64,000 nt of DNA, from the NCBI GenBank assembly GCA_905202485.1, contig CAJKRY010000001.1:248001-312000 (forward strand). The letters run 5' to 3'. A program made the position numbers and the translations under genes. This document shows, piece after piece, positions 43,400 to 57,834 of the stretch; position 1 is the stretch's first letter, and every line of letters starts with the position of its first letter. This DNA comes from an uncultured Methanomassiliicoccus sp. (GTDB lineage Archaea > Thermoplasmatota > Thermoplasmata > Methanomassiliicoccales > Methanomassiliicoccaceae). Under the pieces are notes generated by a model, which saw only the letters and a list, made by a program, of their open reading frames with translations, did no database searches and was not told the origin of the DNA.

Positions 43400-44197
43400 A
43401 TGCATCCTAATGGCATGCAACCAAAGATAGGCATCATTGGGGGTACAGGTGTATACCCGGATAAATTAGAGATAATAAAAGAGATAGACATTCATACACC
43501 ATATGGGCCTCCATCCAGCTCAATAGCCATTGGGATTATGAATGGAATAGAAGTCGCGTTTCTTCCTCGTCATGGAAAGAATCACAATATACCGCCACAC
43601 ATGATTAACTATAGATCCAATATATCTGCACTAAAACAGATTGGAATTGAAAGGATAATCTCACCATGTGCGGTAGGATCTCTTAAAGAAGATTATAAAC
43701 CCGGTGATATGGTCATAGTCGATCAATTTATTGATTTTACAAAATCAAGAAAATACACATTTTTTGATGGTCCTAAGACGGAACATATTGCAATACCTGA
43801 TCCATTTTGTCCAGAATTAAATGGAATTGCAGAAATCGAGTGTAAAAACTTAAAAATAAATTCACACAACAAAGGAGCATGTGTTTGTATTGAAGGGCCA
43901 AGATTTTCAACACGTGCAGAATCTAAGATGTTCCGACAATTTGCAGATATAATTAGCATGACCATTGTTCCAGAGTGTCAATTGGCAAGAGAAATGAATA
44001 TGTGTTATATGTCACTGGCAACCATTACTGACTACGACGCATGGTCCGAAGAAACTGTTGATGCATCCACTGTATCAAAAGTCATGGAAGAAAATTCAGA
44101 AAAAATCAGAAATCTTCTAGGTGCAATTATTCCAAAAATACCAGTTAAAAGAGAAAAGTGCTGTTGCCCTCACACATTAGAGGCGTCAGCAATATAA
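43400..44197 (+). CDS. mtnP: 5'-methylthioadenosine/methylthioinosine phosphorylase family protein
   Basis: Phosphorolysis of methylthio-nucleosides in methionine salvage. A 265-residue purine-nucleoside phosphorylase of the MTAP class. GIIGGTGVYP binds phosphate, FLPRHGKNHNIPPHMINYRSNI is the family core, and IEGPRFSTRAES and TITDYDAWSEE follow. The purine-binding region reads MTIVPECQLAREMN. Which base it accepts cannot be told from this. A second Met five codons later gives MQPKIGIIGG and may be the start. The C-terminus is Cys-rich (EKCCCPH). Confidence 0.88.
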   Translation: MHPNGMQPKIGIIGGTGVYPDKLEIIKEIDIHTPYGPPSSSIAIGIMNGIEVAFLPRHGKNHNIPPHMINYRSNISALKQIGIERIISPCAVGSLKEDYKPGDMVIVDQFIDFTKSRKYTFFDGPKTEHIAIPDPFCPELNGIAEIECKNLKINSHNKGACVCIEGPRFSTRAESKMFRQFADIISMTIVPECQLAREMNMCYMSLATITDYDAWSEETVDASTVSKVMEENSEKIRNLLGAIIPKIPVKREKCCCPHTLEASAI

Positions 44198-44314
44198 TTT
44201 TTTCATAAAATCTAGAGGGAATAGAATCTCTAAACCCTCTGTTCTTTTTAAAATATGATTTGTTAAGATATTTATCGATCTACTCATACATTGATGATTG
44301 AATGTCAGATATGA

Positions 44315-44336
44315 TCTGTTAAAAAAAATCAACAGA
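44315..44336 (-). terminator. Terminator after 23S rRNA
   Basis: On the minus strand TCTGTT-GATTTTTTTT-AACAGA combines a 6-bp inverted repeat with a T8 run, about 60 bases beyond the 23S processing stem. This is the likely end of the rRNA transcript. The rest of the roughly 200-base gap towards mtnP has no gene. Confidence 0.45.
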
Positions 44337-44394
44337 CTATAACAATCTAAACAATTATAATTATCCAAAAAACCCCAATTAAGGGATGGAAGAA

Positions 44395-44410
44395 GATCAT
44401 ACGCAACTCG
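44395..44410 (-). other. Pre-23S processing stem, 3' half
   Basis: In the transcript this half reads CGAGTTGCGTATGATC. It pairs over all 16 bases (two G-U) with the 5' half at 47377-47392. Together they enclose the 23S rRNA, as in archaeal rRNA precursors cut at bulge-helix-bulge sites. Confidence 0.75.
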
Positions 44411-44414
44411 ATTG

Positions 44415-47371
<2,957 letters not shown>

Positions 47372-47376
47372 ACGTC

Positions 47377-47392
47377 CGAATTGCATATGATC
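47377..47392 (-). other. Pre-23S processing stem, 5' half
   Basis: In the transcript this half reads GATCATATGCAATTCG and pairs fully with 44395-44410. It lies a few bases before the mature 5' end of the 23S rRNA. Confidence 0.75.
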
Positions 47393-47605
47393 GAATTCAC
47401 TGAACAACAACGTTATCTTCCAAACCATTGTTGTCCTCCATCTCTTCCCCGGGAAATACATTTCTCGGGTGCACATTAAACGTTACTGTGATTGCGTCCG
47501 AATATCTCTATTCGACCGCAGCTCCCCTCCATATCTGAAGGAGTATATATAGCTTAGCATAGGAGACAATCCTATACCCCTGAAGTCTTACCGACTTACT
47601 CAGGT
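47393..47605 (-). other. Leader of the 23S rRNA precursor
   Basis: About 210 bases between the likely transcription start and the processing stem. It contains several hairpins, for example CGAATA-GAGA-TATTCG with a GNRA-type loop, and CCCGAGAAA-TGTA-TTTCCCGGG with one mismatch. No protein gene is seen. A second TATA-like TATATATA at about 47543-47551 could give a shorter leader. Confidence 0.5.
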
Positions 47606-47627
47606 ATCCCATGCTATACACAACTAG

Positions 47628-47635
47628 TATATAAA
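47628..47635 (-). promoter_or_regulatory. TATA box of the 23S rRNA gene
   Basis: TTTATATA on the minus strand, preceded by purine-rich GGAAACA as a possible BRE, would place transcription start near 47605. From here to the tRNA promoter, about 160 bases hold nothing else recognisable. Confidence 0.55.
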
Positions 47636-47793
47636 TGTTTCCAAGAAATATATCTTGACTACATCAATATAGCATAAATTGAGATATGCACGAGATTATA
47701 TTATCAAAAAAAGAAGAGCGTTTTACTACTTAAGGATGTATATTGCACTCCGCGATGTCAAAAATACCACGATTTTAAGGCTTTCAATCGAAG

Positions 47794-47803
47794 TCTATAT
47801 ATG
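47794..47803 (+). promoter_or_regulatory. TATA box of tRNA-Ala
   Basis: TCTATATATG lies about 30 bases before the tRNA, the normal archaeal spacing. Confidence 0.55.
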
Positions 47804-47828
47804 TAAGTGTATAATACAGGGAAATATA

Positions 47829-47903
47829 GGGCTGATAGATCAGCGGTAGATCGCATGATTTGCAATCATGAGGCCGCGGGTTCAAGTCCCGCTCAGTCCA
47901 CCA
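47829..47903 (+). tRNA. tRNA-Ala (anticodon TGC)
   Basis: A complete cloverleaf of 72 bases plus encoded CCA. The acceptor is GGGCTGA/TCAGTCC with the G3-U70 wobble that identifies alanine tRNA. The D stem is GATC/GATC around AGCGGTA. The anticodon arm is CATGA-TTTGCAA-TCATG with anticodon TGC, and the T arm is GCGGG-TTCAAGT-CCCGC. In many archaea tRNA-Ala sits between 16S and 23S; here it is divergent from the isolated 23S gene and has its own promoter. Confidence 0.97.
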
Positions 47904-47940
47904 CTTTATAATTTTAAGAAATATAAATCTGGCTTTCATG

Positions 47941-48098
47941 TTTTATCAGATTTTAGAAAGTCTGATGCCATCACATTGAAAGATTTGGCGTTGGCCAAAT
48001 CCAACAGAGCCTACAAGGACGACGGGGTTTTACGCCCTCGGTTGGGAGACTTTGCTTCCCATAATCTGAAAATATTCAGATCAAGCGCTTTGGAAGCT
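47941..48098 (+). ncRNA. Hairpin-rich region downstream of tRNA-Ala, candidate structured RNA
   Basis: Successive strong stem-loops: ATCAGATTT-TAGA-AAGTCTGAT (nine pairs, one G-U); GATTTGGC-GTTG-GCCAAATC (eight pairs); a G-rich/C-rich stem around GGGGTTTTACGCCC; GGGAG-ACTTTG-CTTCCC; ATCTGAA-AATA-TTCAGAT (seven pairs); and GCTT-TGG-AAGC. Three of them close on four-base loops. An open plus-strand frame crosses the region but has no plausible start and no recognisable family. The RNA could be cotranscribed with tRNA-Ala or be separate. No known RNA class was matched. Confidence 0.4.
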
Positions 48099-48140
48099 GC
48101 CATATATTCAAATGTCTTTTCTAAAGGCGACATTGTATGA

Positions 48141-48395
48141 TCATATCTAGAGTGGATGAAACACTCAGAATATGCCATGTTAAAGAATAAAGAGAATAAT
48201 AAATTACTCTCAATTCTTTTACTTAAACGAGGTAATGAGACTTCCCAATAGTGTAATATCCAAACTTACAGTCTCATGTCGAAATACGATTAAAGTATGT
48301 ATCAAGTAAGGAAAATAAGTTTGTTTTGTCAGCTAGCATATTAATTTGCCTAAACAATCTAAATATATCTATCTACTACAACACAGAATGAAAAT
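48141..48395. other. Intergenic stretch, nothing recognised
   Basis: About 255 AT-rich bases between the hairpin region and the end of the PH-like gene. Only a weak repeat (AGAG...CTCT with TAAT/ATTA) is visible. Confidence 0.4.
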
Positions 48396-48404
48396 AAAAA
48401 AAAA
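48396..48404 (-). terminator. T9 terminator after the PH-like gene
   Basis: Nine A on the plus strand give a T9 run 13 bases after the minus-strand stop codon, a strong archaeal-type terminator for the ilvD-ydbS-ydbT transcript. Confidence 0.55.
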
Positions 48405-48417
48405 GGTGCTGGTAGGA

Positions 48418-49869
48418 TCAAGCACCGTTTAACCTATAGTCATATTCCCCATCACGTAATCTTTCCATTATCCTATCTGAAACTTTTGAAAGCTCTGTCT
48501 CAGGAAAATATCCAGATGTGATATTGCGTTCACCCATTGAAGATAATAGAGAAATCTTACATTTTGCAAGACCAAAATGTCTGGCGAGGTGTGAAGAATA
48601 TATTTCGATTATCTGAACTCTGTCATACGAAACGATGGATGTCTCTCTATCTACAATCCCATTCACAAAAGTGAACAGATCTTTTCCCATGTCAAATTCC
48701 CGTATAGAATATGAATAATGAGCTGCAGCGAATAATGAAACTATAACTAAGACAGCTAGTAAAACAAAGGCATAAGCAAGCATAGATGAGTTGCTTAAAC
48801 CATCAGAGCCCGCTAAGTATGGCATTGAAGCATATCTGATGGCTGTGAGAATTAAGACTGAGATTATAGCCGCAATAGAATATCCAAATAAGATGGGGTA
48901 TTTGGCGGCAGCCGGTTGTTTCATTGAAATATGATTGTAAACAAATTCTGGTAAAAGTTCACTTACTACAACGGGTATGAGATTATCATCTGTAAGAAGA
49001 CAGATTGTGGGTTTTTTACCATCGGAATCACTTAACCCAACAACCTCTAATTCAATTAACGATTTTTTCAATAATCTAGCTAGAAATGGTTGTTTTATGC
49101 AAACTGCATTTATCCTAGAAATTTTAAATGACGATCTATACGTTTGAAGCATCCCATGCTGGATGTGTATTGAGTCTCCATTGCGATACATCTTAAAATT
49201 ATAGAATTTAATCAGGCCTCCGATAGATGGCAGTATTTCTGTCAATATGAATAATATAAAGGGAATAGCTATCCCGGCCCCCTGTAAAAATATAGATACG
49301 ACGGTCCATGCCAGAAAAATTAACGCAAGAATTGATTGACCAGTTGGCATTCCAAAAACGCTGTGAATGAAGATATCTTTGAAGGTAAAATTGATTAACG
49401 GCTTGACAGCATCATCACTGGCTTCATTGTATGAATAGTCAAATAATTTAGATGAAAGTTCTGCTCTAACCTTTATAGCAAAATCTTCTTTGAATACGAG
49501 TGTTGCCTCCGGTTCTAGTGCATTGACACCAGAATTGATGTTTATCTTAAGAGCAGAAGTACCAAAGAGTCTGTTCAAGACTTTACGTTCGATATTTACT
49601 GATGCTATCCTGTCATAGGGTATAGTCTTCTTCATTTTTGATACTAAATTTCTCTCAATTACCAATTCATCATCTTTAAAGTAGACCAGTGTTCTTTTCC
49701 ACCAGACATATGAGAAGATCACAGCGACGATGGCTAACAAGAATATATATTTGGAATAAGAGGTTGTTTCATACAACACAAAAAACAAGACGACTAATGT
49801 TAGTAAAACTCCCAGCAGTTGATCAATTATGATAGAGGGGTGATTCCTGATTCCTTCATTGCTGTTCAA
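48418..49869 (-). CDS. PH-like (bPH2) membrane protein, YdbT type
   Basis: A 483-residue membrane protein. Paired hydrophobic segments occur at residues 13-50, about 165-205, and 325-395. Each pair is followed by a bPH2-like beta domain, for example YFKDDELVIERNLVSKMKKTIPYDRIASVNIERK and FNMVNGIVDRETSIVSYDRVQIIEI-like repeats. This matches the COG3428 (YdbT) group, whose role is unknown but probably concerns the cell envelope. It overlaps its YdbS-like partner by 14 bases, as in bacteria. Confidence 0.8.
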   Translation of the reverse strand: MNSNEGIRNHPSIIIDQLLGVLLTLVVLFFVLYETTSYSKYIFLLAIVAVIFSYVWWKRTLVYFKDDELVIERNLVSKMKKTIPYDRIASVNIERKVLNRLFGTSALKININSGVNALEPEATLVFKEDFAIKVRAELSSKLFDYSYNEASDDAVKPLINFTFKDIFIHSVFGMPTGQSILALIFLAWTVVSIFLQGAGIAIPFILFILTEILPSIGGLIKFYNFKMYRNGDSIHIQHGMLQTYRSSFKISRINAVCIKQPFLARLLKKSLIELEVVGLSDSDGKKPTICLLTDDNLIPVVVSELLPEFVYNHISMKQPAAAKYPILFGYSIAAIISVLILTAIRYASMPYLAGSDGLSNSSMLAYAFVLLAVLVIVSLFAAAHYSYSIREFDMGKDLFTFVNGIVDRETSIVSYDRVQIIEIYSSHLARHFGLAKCKISLLSSMGERNITSGYFPETELSKVSDRIMERLRDGEYDYRLNGA

Positions 49870-50356
49870 TGGAACTACCTCTGTCTTTGATCATAGATCG
49901 AATGAAATCATTTAGCATCTCAGCAATTTGTTCTGCATCTTGATTGTCTAAAAATTCCAACCTAACTTTTCCACCTGCAGTTGTAACTTCAATATCTGCA
50001 AGGCCAAGTGCATTGTTTATGGGCCCTTTTGTTATCTCAACTTGATGAATTCTCTCAATAGGGACTAAGATACGCCTAAGAATGATTATCCCACGTCTGA
50101 TGTCTATCTTTTCATTAGTAACCAGATATCTGTAATGATGATAATAAAGGTGTGGCGCTGCAATAATATACACAAACGTAATAAATGTTAAAACGATCAT
50201 CACATATTTTGCATAATCTAAATACTCGTGGTTGTAGATATTTATTAAGTAATAAATACCATAAAATAAAATGATTAAAACTATGAATGAAATTGCATAC
50301 CCAGCATACATTGAAATAATCGATTTATGATTGAGCATTTTGTAATCATCACTCAT
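49856..50356 (-). CDS. PH-like (bPH2) membrane protein, YdbS type
   Basis: A 166-residue protein with two N-terminal membrane segments (YAGYAISFIVLIILFYGIYY and YVMIVLTFITFVYIIAAPHL). A bPH2 domain follows: YLVTNEKIDIRRGIIILRRI and VPIERIHQVEITKGPINNAL, then VEVTTAGGKVRLEFL-like strands. It is the short partner of the YdbT-like protein encoded next. The ATG giving MSDDYKML lies five bases past the ilvD stop; an earlier frame would overlap ilvD. The function is unknown. Confidence 0.8.
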   Translation of the reverse strand: MSDDYKMLNHKSIISMYAGYAISFIVLIILFYGIYYLINIYNHEYLDYAKYVMIVLTFITFVYIIAAPHLYYHHYRYLVTNEKIDIRRGIIILRRILVPIERIHQVEITKGPINNALGLADIEVTTAGGKVRLEFLDNQDAEQIAEMLNDFIRSMIKDRGSSIEQQ

Positions 50357-50360
50357 TGTC

Positions 50361-52007
50361 TCACTCCAGATATGCTCCTTCGGAAGCATCTTGCACCAAT
50401 GCCCTGTATTTTTTTAAAACGCCTGTCGGTTTACGATCTAAAATTTTGATGTTTTTCATACGCTCTAACAATTCTTCATCAGAGATGCAGAGAGTTAATT
50501 TTCGTTCGGGGATGTTTATTTCGATTATGTCTCCATCCATCACTGCAGCTATCGGACCGCGGTTGAAAGCTTCGGGAGATACGTGACCGATGCTGCCACC
50601 GCGTGTAGCACCAGAAAATCTTCCATCTGTGATGAGTGCCACGGAATCACCAAGACCCATACCTGCAATTAAGCTGGTTGGCGAAAGCATTTCTGGCATC
50701 CCTGGTGCACCTTTTGGACCTTCATATCTGATGACAACGACTGAGCCTGACTTTACATTTCCAGCAGTTATTGAATCAATAGCAGCCTGTTCTGAGTCGA
50801 AAACCAGAGCAACGCCCTTGAATTTCATCATTTTTTCACTAACAGCAGCCTGTTTGACTATCGCACCCTTTGGAGCTAAGTTTCCTTTTAGGACTGCTAT
50901 GCCACCTTCAGGATGAAATGGGTCGCTCAATGGTCTGATTACAGTATCATCAAGAATTTTAGAATCTTCTGCAATAGATATTACAGATTTGCCATTTACT
51001 GTTGGGGAATCCTCTAAGTGAGCTTTTAAGCGATTTAGAATTGCAGGCACACCACCGGCATTATCCAGATCCCGTATGCTGTATGGTCCACTAGGCCTTA
51101 AACTAGTTATGTGAGGTATTTCCTTGGAAATCGAATCAAACTCATCTAGAGAAATAGAATATCCAAAAGATTTTGCAATTGCCGGTATATGCAATGCAGT
51201 GTTTGTAGAACCGCCTATCGCCATATCAACTTTTATCGCATTTCTAAATGATCTGCAATCTACAATATCATGAGAAGTTGTATTGTTTTTTATTAATTCT
51301 ACGATCTTACGCCCAGTTTCCCTGGCAATTTTTAACTTTTTATCATCGACCGCTAGAGATGTTCCACATCCAGTTAAACTCAAGCCAAGAACTTCAGTGA
51401 GACAAGCCATGGTATTTGCGGTGAATAGCCCCGAACAACTTCCTTCACCTGGACAAGCAGCACATTCTATACCAGTCACGTAATCTTCGTCAACCTTGCC
51501 GGCTTTGTATTCTCCAATTGCTTCAAAAATAGATTGAAGGTCTAACTTTTTTCCATCTTTTACTCCAACTTCCATTGCACCACCGGTTAGCATCACTACC
51601 GGGATATTCATTCTGCCGGCTGCAATTAACATGCCTGGAGTAACTTTATCACAATTTGTTACTCCAACCCATCCATCGAGAGCATGACCTTCCACCATAA
51701 TCTCGCAGCAATCTGCAATTGTTTCTCTAGAAACCAGAGAATATCTCATGCCTTTATGACCCATTGCTATGCCATCACAAACTGCCGGTACTCCAAAAAC
51801 AAAGGGAACACCTCCGGCTTCGATTACTCCTTTTTTAATCTCGTCGACAAGACGGTTTAAGTGTATGTGTCCAGGAACAATTTCGTTCCAGGAATTAGCA
51901 ATGCCAACAAAAGGCTTTATCAATTGTTCATCAGTTAAACCAGTTGCACGCAGCAAACTACGACTTGGCGCTTTTTCAAGTCCGGTCTTTATCTGATCGC
52001 TTCTCAT
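50361..52007 (-). CDS. ilvD: Dihydroxy-acid dehydratase
   Basis: Fe-S enzyme of valine, leucine and isoleucine synthesis, 548 residues. Cluster ligands lie in GVTNCDKVTPGMLIAAGR and CAACPGEGSCSGLFTANTMA. DGRFSGATRGGSIGHVSPEA is the C-terminal hallmark. MRSDQIKTGLEKAPSRSLL is the family start; a second ATG eight codons upstream is possible. The product feeds IlvE, encoded elsewhere in the window. A split inverted repeat flanks its TATA box. Followed by the two PH-like genes, perhaps in one transcript. Confidence 0.95.
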   Translation of the reverse strand: MRSDQIKTGLEKAPSRSLLRATGLTDEQLIKPFVGIANSWNEIVPGHIHLNRLVDEIKKGVIEAGGVPFVFGVPAVCDGIAMGHKGMRYSLVSRETIADCCEIMVEGHALDGWVGVTNCDKVTPGMLIAAGRMNIPVVMLTGGAMEVGVKDGKKLDLQSIFEAIGEYKAGKVDEDYVTGIECAACPGEGSCSGLFTANTMACLTEVLGLSLTGCGTSLAVDDKKLKIARETGRKIVELIKNNTTSHDIVDCRSFRNAIKVDMAIGGSTNTALHIPAIAKSFGYSISLDEFDSISKEIPHITSLRPSGPYSIRDLDNAGGVPAILNRLKAHLEDSPTVNGKSVISIAEDSKILDDTVIRPLSDPFHPEGGIAVLKGNLAPKGAIVKQAAVSEKMMKFKGVALVFDSEQAAIDSITAGNVKSGSVVVIRYEGPKGAPGMPEMLSPTSLIAGMGLGDSVALITDGRFSGATRGGSIGHVSPEAFNRGPIAAVMDGDIIEINIPERKLTLCISDEELLERMKNIKILDRKPTGVLKKYRALVQDASEGAYLE

Positions 52008-52039
52008 TAAATTTGCGATAACATGCCGCATAAAAATAC

Positions 52040-52109
52040 TTGTCTAATAAAATTCAATAAGAATATACAGAATATAAAAATAATGCATATTTCAAACACA
52101 ATTAGACAA
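52040..52109. promoter_or_regulatory. Split inverted repeat flanking the ilvD TATA box
   Basis: TTGTCTAAT (52040-52048) and ATTAGACAA (52101-52109) are perfect complements 52 bases apart. Between them, on the minus strand, lies the TATA-like TTTTTATATTC. One half sits near the expected transcription start and the other upstream, an arrangement that would suit a looping or dimer-of-dimers regulator such as an Lrp-type protein (inference). Confidence 0.45.
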
Positions 52110-52116
52110 CAACAAT

Positions 52117-52122
52117 AAAAAA
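52117..52122 (-). terminator. T-run terminator of the str operon
   Basis: Six A on the plus strand give TTTTTT about 36 bases after the rps10 stop on the minus strand, preceded by pyrimidine-rich sequence. Confidence 0.4.
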
Positions 52123-52157
52123 TAGGTAAAAGGGAAAGGAGTTTGGAAGGTGTTGAT

Positions 52158-52469
52158 TTAGGATCTTAATACGATCTCAATGTTTACGCCATCAGGAACT
52201 TGGATTCTCATGAGCTGCCTCAAAGCACGCTCATCTGCATCAAGGTCAATCAGACGCTTGTGGATACGCATTTCCCAACGGTCCCATGTTTCAGAACCTT
52301 CTCCATCAGGGCATTTCCTGACAGGAACAACCAATCTTTTGGTTGGAAGTGGAATTGGTCCACGGATCGCAACCCCAGTTCTCTGAGAGATAGACTTAAT
52401 CTGACCGCAAACGCTGTCTACCTTCTTAGGGTCTGTACCGCTTAGCGATATTCTTGCTCTCTGTGCCAT
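52158..52469 (-). CDS. rps10: Ribosomal protein uS10
   Basis: Small-subunit protein of the 30S head, 103 residues starting MAQRARISLSGTDPKKVDSV, the archaeal length. VAIRGPIPLPTKRLVVPVRK and the ending IQVPDGVNIEIVL are typical. The frame extends upstream but only into the gap after tuf; the chosen ATG is the family start. Last gene of the str operon, 37 bases after tuf. Confidence 0.96.
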   Translation of the reverse strand: MAQRARISLSGTDPKKVDSVCGQIKSISQRTGVAIRGPIPLPTKRLVVPVRKCPDGEGSETWDRWEMRIHKRLIDLDADERALRQLMRIQVPDGVNIEIVLRS

Positions 52470-52506
52470 AGACATTCGCCCCAAAAAAATTGGGAGGGGA
52501 AGAAGA

Positions 52507-53772
<1,266 letters not shown>

Positions 53773-53825
53773 TTCTATGTCTCCTGAGTATGTATATCGG
53801 AATTGGTTTCACTTCATTATGTTAG

Positions 53826-53837
53826 TTGTATATAACG
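53826..53837 (-). promoter_or_regulatory. Internal promoter for tuf
   Basis: CGTTATATACAA on the minus strand lies in the 76-base gap between fusA and tuf, 54 bases before the tuf start. A separate promoter would allow higher EF-1A expression than the operon average. Confidence 0.45.
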
Positions 53838-53848
53838 CTTATTCACCA

Positions 53849-56047
<2,199 letters not shown>

Positions 56048-56062
56048 GTGTGTTCACCCTGA

Positions 56063-56659
56063 TTACCTAGCAGATGCGGCTACACGTTCAAGTTCTTCTT
56101 TCTTAGCAACTGCGAAAGAAGTCATATCCCCTTTGGAAGCAAGTATTAGTTCCTCAGCGAGACAGTCATCTGCTGATTTTTTGCTTTTGAAGGAAGCGTC
56201 AACTGATCCCTTGGCAATATTTCTAAGTGCAATGTCTAATCTCCTAGCAGGAGAAATATCCACAGCTTTTGGTACAGAAATTCCACCAAATTGTAACCTT
56301 GTAATCTCTTCACGAGGGGCAGCGTTTTCAATCGCCTCTACAAGCACCTGAAGAGGATTGTTTCCAGTTTTCTTTTCAATGATCTCAAAGGCTCCCTGTA
56401 CGATCTTGATGGATTTTACTTTTTTACCAGTATAAACTTCAGTCCTCATAAGGTTGTTAACTAATCTCTCAACAACACTCATCTTAGACTTTGCAAATGA
56501 CTTGTTGGCATGCTTTCCACCAGAATGTGGCACGGTGATGGGGGAGAGGTCTATGTATTTAGCTAATCCGCCGTCCCTGATGGCGATGTCAGTCATATCA
56601 TATTTACCGAAGAGCAAAATATTGCTCTGAACTTGAATTTCTCCGTCCACAGTTTTCAC
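56063..56659 (-). CDS. rps7: Ribosomal protein uS7
   Basis: Small-subunit head assembly protein, 198 residues. FGKYDMTDIAIRDGGLAKYI is the archaeal N-terminal extension region. NNLMRTEVYTGKKVKSIKIV and RRLDIALRNIAKGSVDASFK are conserved. It starts with GTG in the rps12 stop, a four-base overlap. Confidence 0.96.
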   Translation of the reverse strand: MKTVDGEIQVQSNILLFGKYDMTDIAIRDGGLAKYIDLSPITVPHSGGKHANKSFAKSKMSVVERLVNNLMRTEVYTGKKVKSIKIVQGAFEIIEKKTGNNPLQVLVEAIENAAPREEITRLQFGGISVPKAVDISPARRLDIALRNIAKGSVDASFKSKKSADDCLAEELILASKGDMTSFAVAKKEELERVAASAR

Positions 56660-57084
56660 CTAACCGGCTTCTCCTTACGACCTCTTACAAGTTCGTTAAG
56701 GGAAACGTTGTTTACTAAGATGACCTTATAACGGACACCAGGAATGTCTCCATATGACCTTCCCATTCTACCACCGATGCCTTCTACCATAACTTCATCG
56801 TGTTCATCGATGAAGTTAATAGCACCGTCTCCTACTGCAAAAGCAGTAATCTGACGTCCGTTCTTGATAAGTTGAATCTTTACGCATTTCCTGATAGCGG
56901 AGTTAGGCTGTTTTGCTTCGATACCGACTTTTTCCAAAACGATACCGCGGGCTTGAGCTGCACCTTCTAATGGGTCAGACTTCTCCCTTAATTTCAACAT
57001 TCTCCGCTTGTATTTGCTGTCAGACCATCTTGATTTCTGATGATCGTGTTTCAGCTTACTAGCAGTATATAGACCTCTAGCCAA
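56656..57084 (-). CDS. rps12: Ribosomal protein uS12
   Basis: Decoding-centre protein, 142 residues. KQPNSAIRKCVKIQLIKNGR contains the streptomycin-site region, and GRSYGDIPGVRYKVI follows. It uses a TTG start with AAGGTG just upstream. It is first in the operon here; the nusA and rpl30e genes that usually precede it in archaea are absent. Confidence 0.96.
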   Translation of the reverse strand: MARGLYTASKLKHDHQKSRWSDSKYKRRMLKLREKSDPLEGAAQARGIVLEKVGIEAKQPNSAIRKCVKIQLIKNGRQITAFAVGDGAINFIDEHDEVMVEGIGGRMGRSYGDIPGVRYKVILVNNVSLNELVRGRKEKPVR

Positions 57085-57128
57085 TGTTTCACCTTCTTAT
57101 GTCAGAAGCGGTTCCCCATAATGGTAGC

Positions 57129-57138
57129 TATATTTAAT
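57129..57138 (-). promoter_or_regulatory. TATA box of the str operon
   Basis: ATTAAATATA on the minus strand lies 45 bases before the rps12 start codon and would give a leader of about 20 bases with the AAGGTG site. Confidence 0.45.
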
Positions 57139-57139
57139 A

Positions 57140-57390
57140 GTTAAGGGTCGAGAACCCTGCTGAATTGCATGATTCTAGTTGAATTGTGATTATTTCGCTT
57201 CACGACTTGATAAGCTTGGAAGATAGCTTACCTATATTAGATTATTGATAGCAGCATCGTTAAGAATCAGATTATCAAAGCCTCTATTTTTATAATATCA
57301 ATGAAGACTTTAGATATTTACAATCTGGATTACAAAAAAACGTTGGGTGAAATCGCACTCTGCAATATAATAATAAAGAATATTGTATCA
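57140..57390. other. Intergenic stretch between the str operon and pth2
   Basis: About 250 AT-rich bases with no convincing gene. A short plus-strand frame from 57301 (MKTLDIYNLDYKKTLGEIAL) runs 34 codons into the end of pth2; it has no ribosome site and no known relative. Confidence 0.35.
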
Positions 57391-57744
57391 TTACATCAGC
57401 GTTAGATGCCCTGTTAATTTATCAAGGACTTCGTTGGAGCCTGGACCAAACCCTATGCAGGTTACTGTTCCAGGAGGAACTTCGGTTAATCCAGCGTCGA
57501 TAACTGTTGAAGAGATTATTCCCATAGACTCCGCTGAAGCTTTGAGTTCATAAAGCTCCCGTAAGCTATCAACTTTTACTATTATTTTTCTTTGACCTTC
57601 TGCGTACCATTTTTCGAATACCAATGGATTTTTCTTTTTAGATGCAAAAGAGCATGATACTGCAGCGTGCGCAGCTTGTGCGGCCATTTTACCGGAAGAG
57701 AGTTTTATGTCTTTCCTCATGGCAATTACCATTTTGTATTCCAT
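57391..57744 (-). CDS. pth2: Peptidyl-tRNA hydrolase, Pth2 family
   Basis: Recycles peptidyl-tRNA dropped from ribosomes. A 117-residue protein, the normal Pth2 length, with MVIAMRKDIKLSSGKMAAQA near the start and AAHAAVS carrying the catalytic region. It ends with DAGLTEVPPGTVTCIGFGPG. Divergent from tgtA by about 90 bases. Confidence 0.96.
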   Translation of the reverse strand: MEYKMVIAMRKDIKLSSGKMAAQAAHAAVSCSFASKKKNPLVFEKWYAEGQRKIIVKVDSLRELYELKASAESMGIISSTVIDAGLTEVPPGTVTCIGFGPGSNEVLDKLTGHLTLM

Positions 57745-57834
57745 GAATGACGAGAATCTTGAAAACTATATTAACATTCAGATGATTGATGAGACTGCGA
57801 ATAATTTAATTAATCAGTATTGTGTCTTCCAAGC

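Noticed and set aside
47868..48140. Protein of 90 residues reading out of the tRNA-Ala gene
   Set aside because: The start lies inside the tRNA, no later Met exists, and the sequence is better explained by RNA hairpins.
57301..57405. Short frame MKTLDIYNLDYKKTLGEIAL and 14 more codons
   Set aside because: No ribosome site, TATA element too close, overlaps the end of pth2, no relative recognised.
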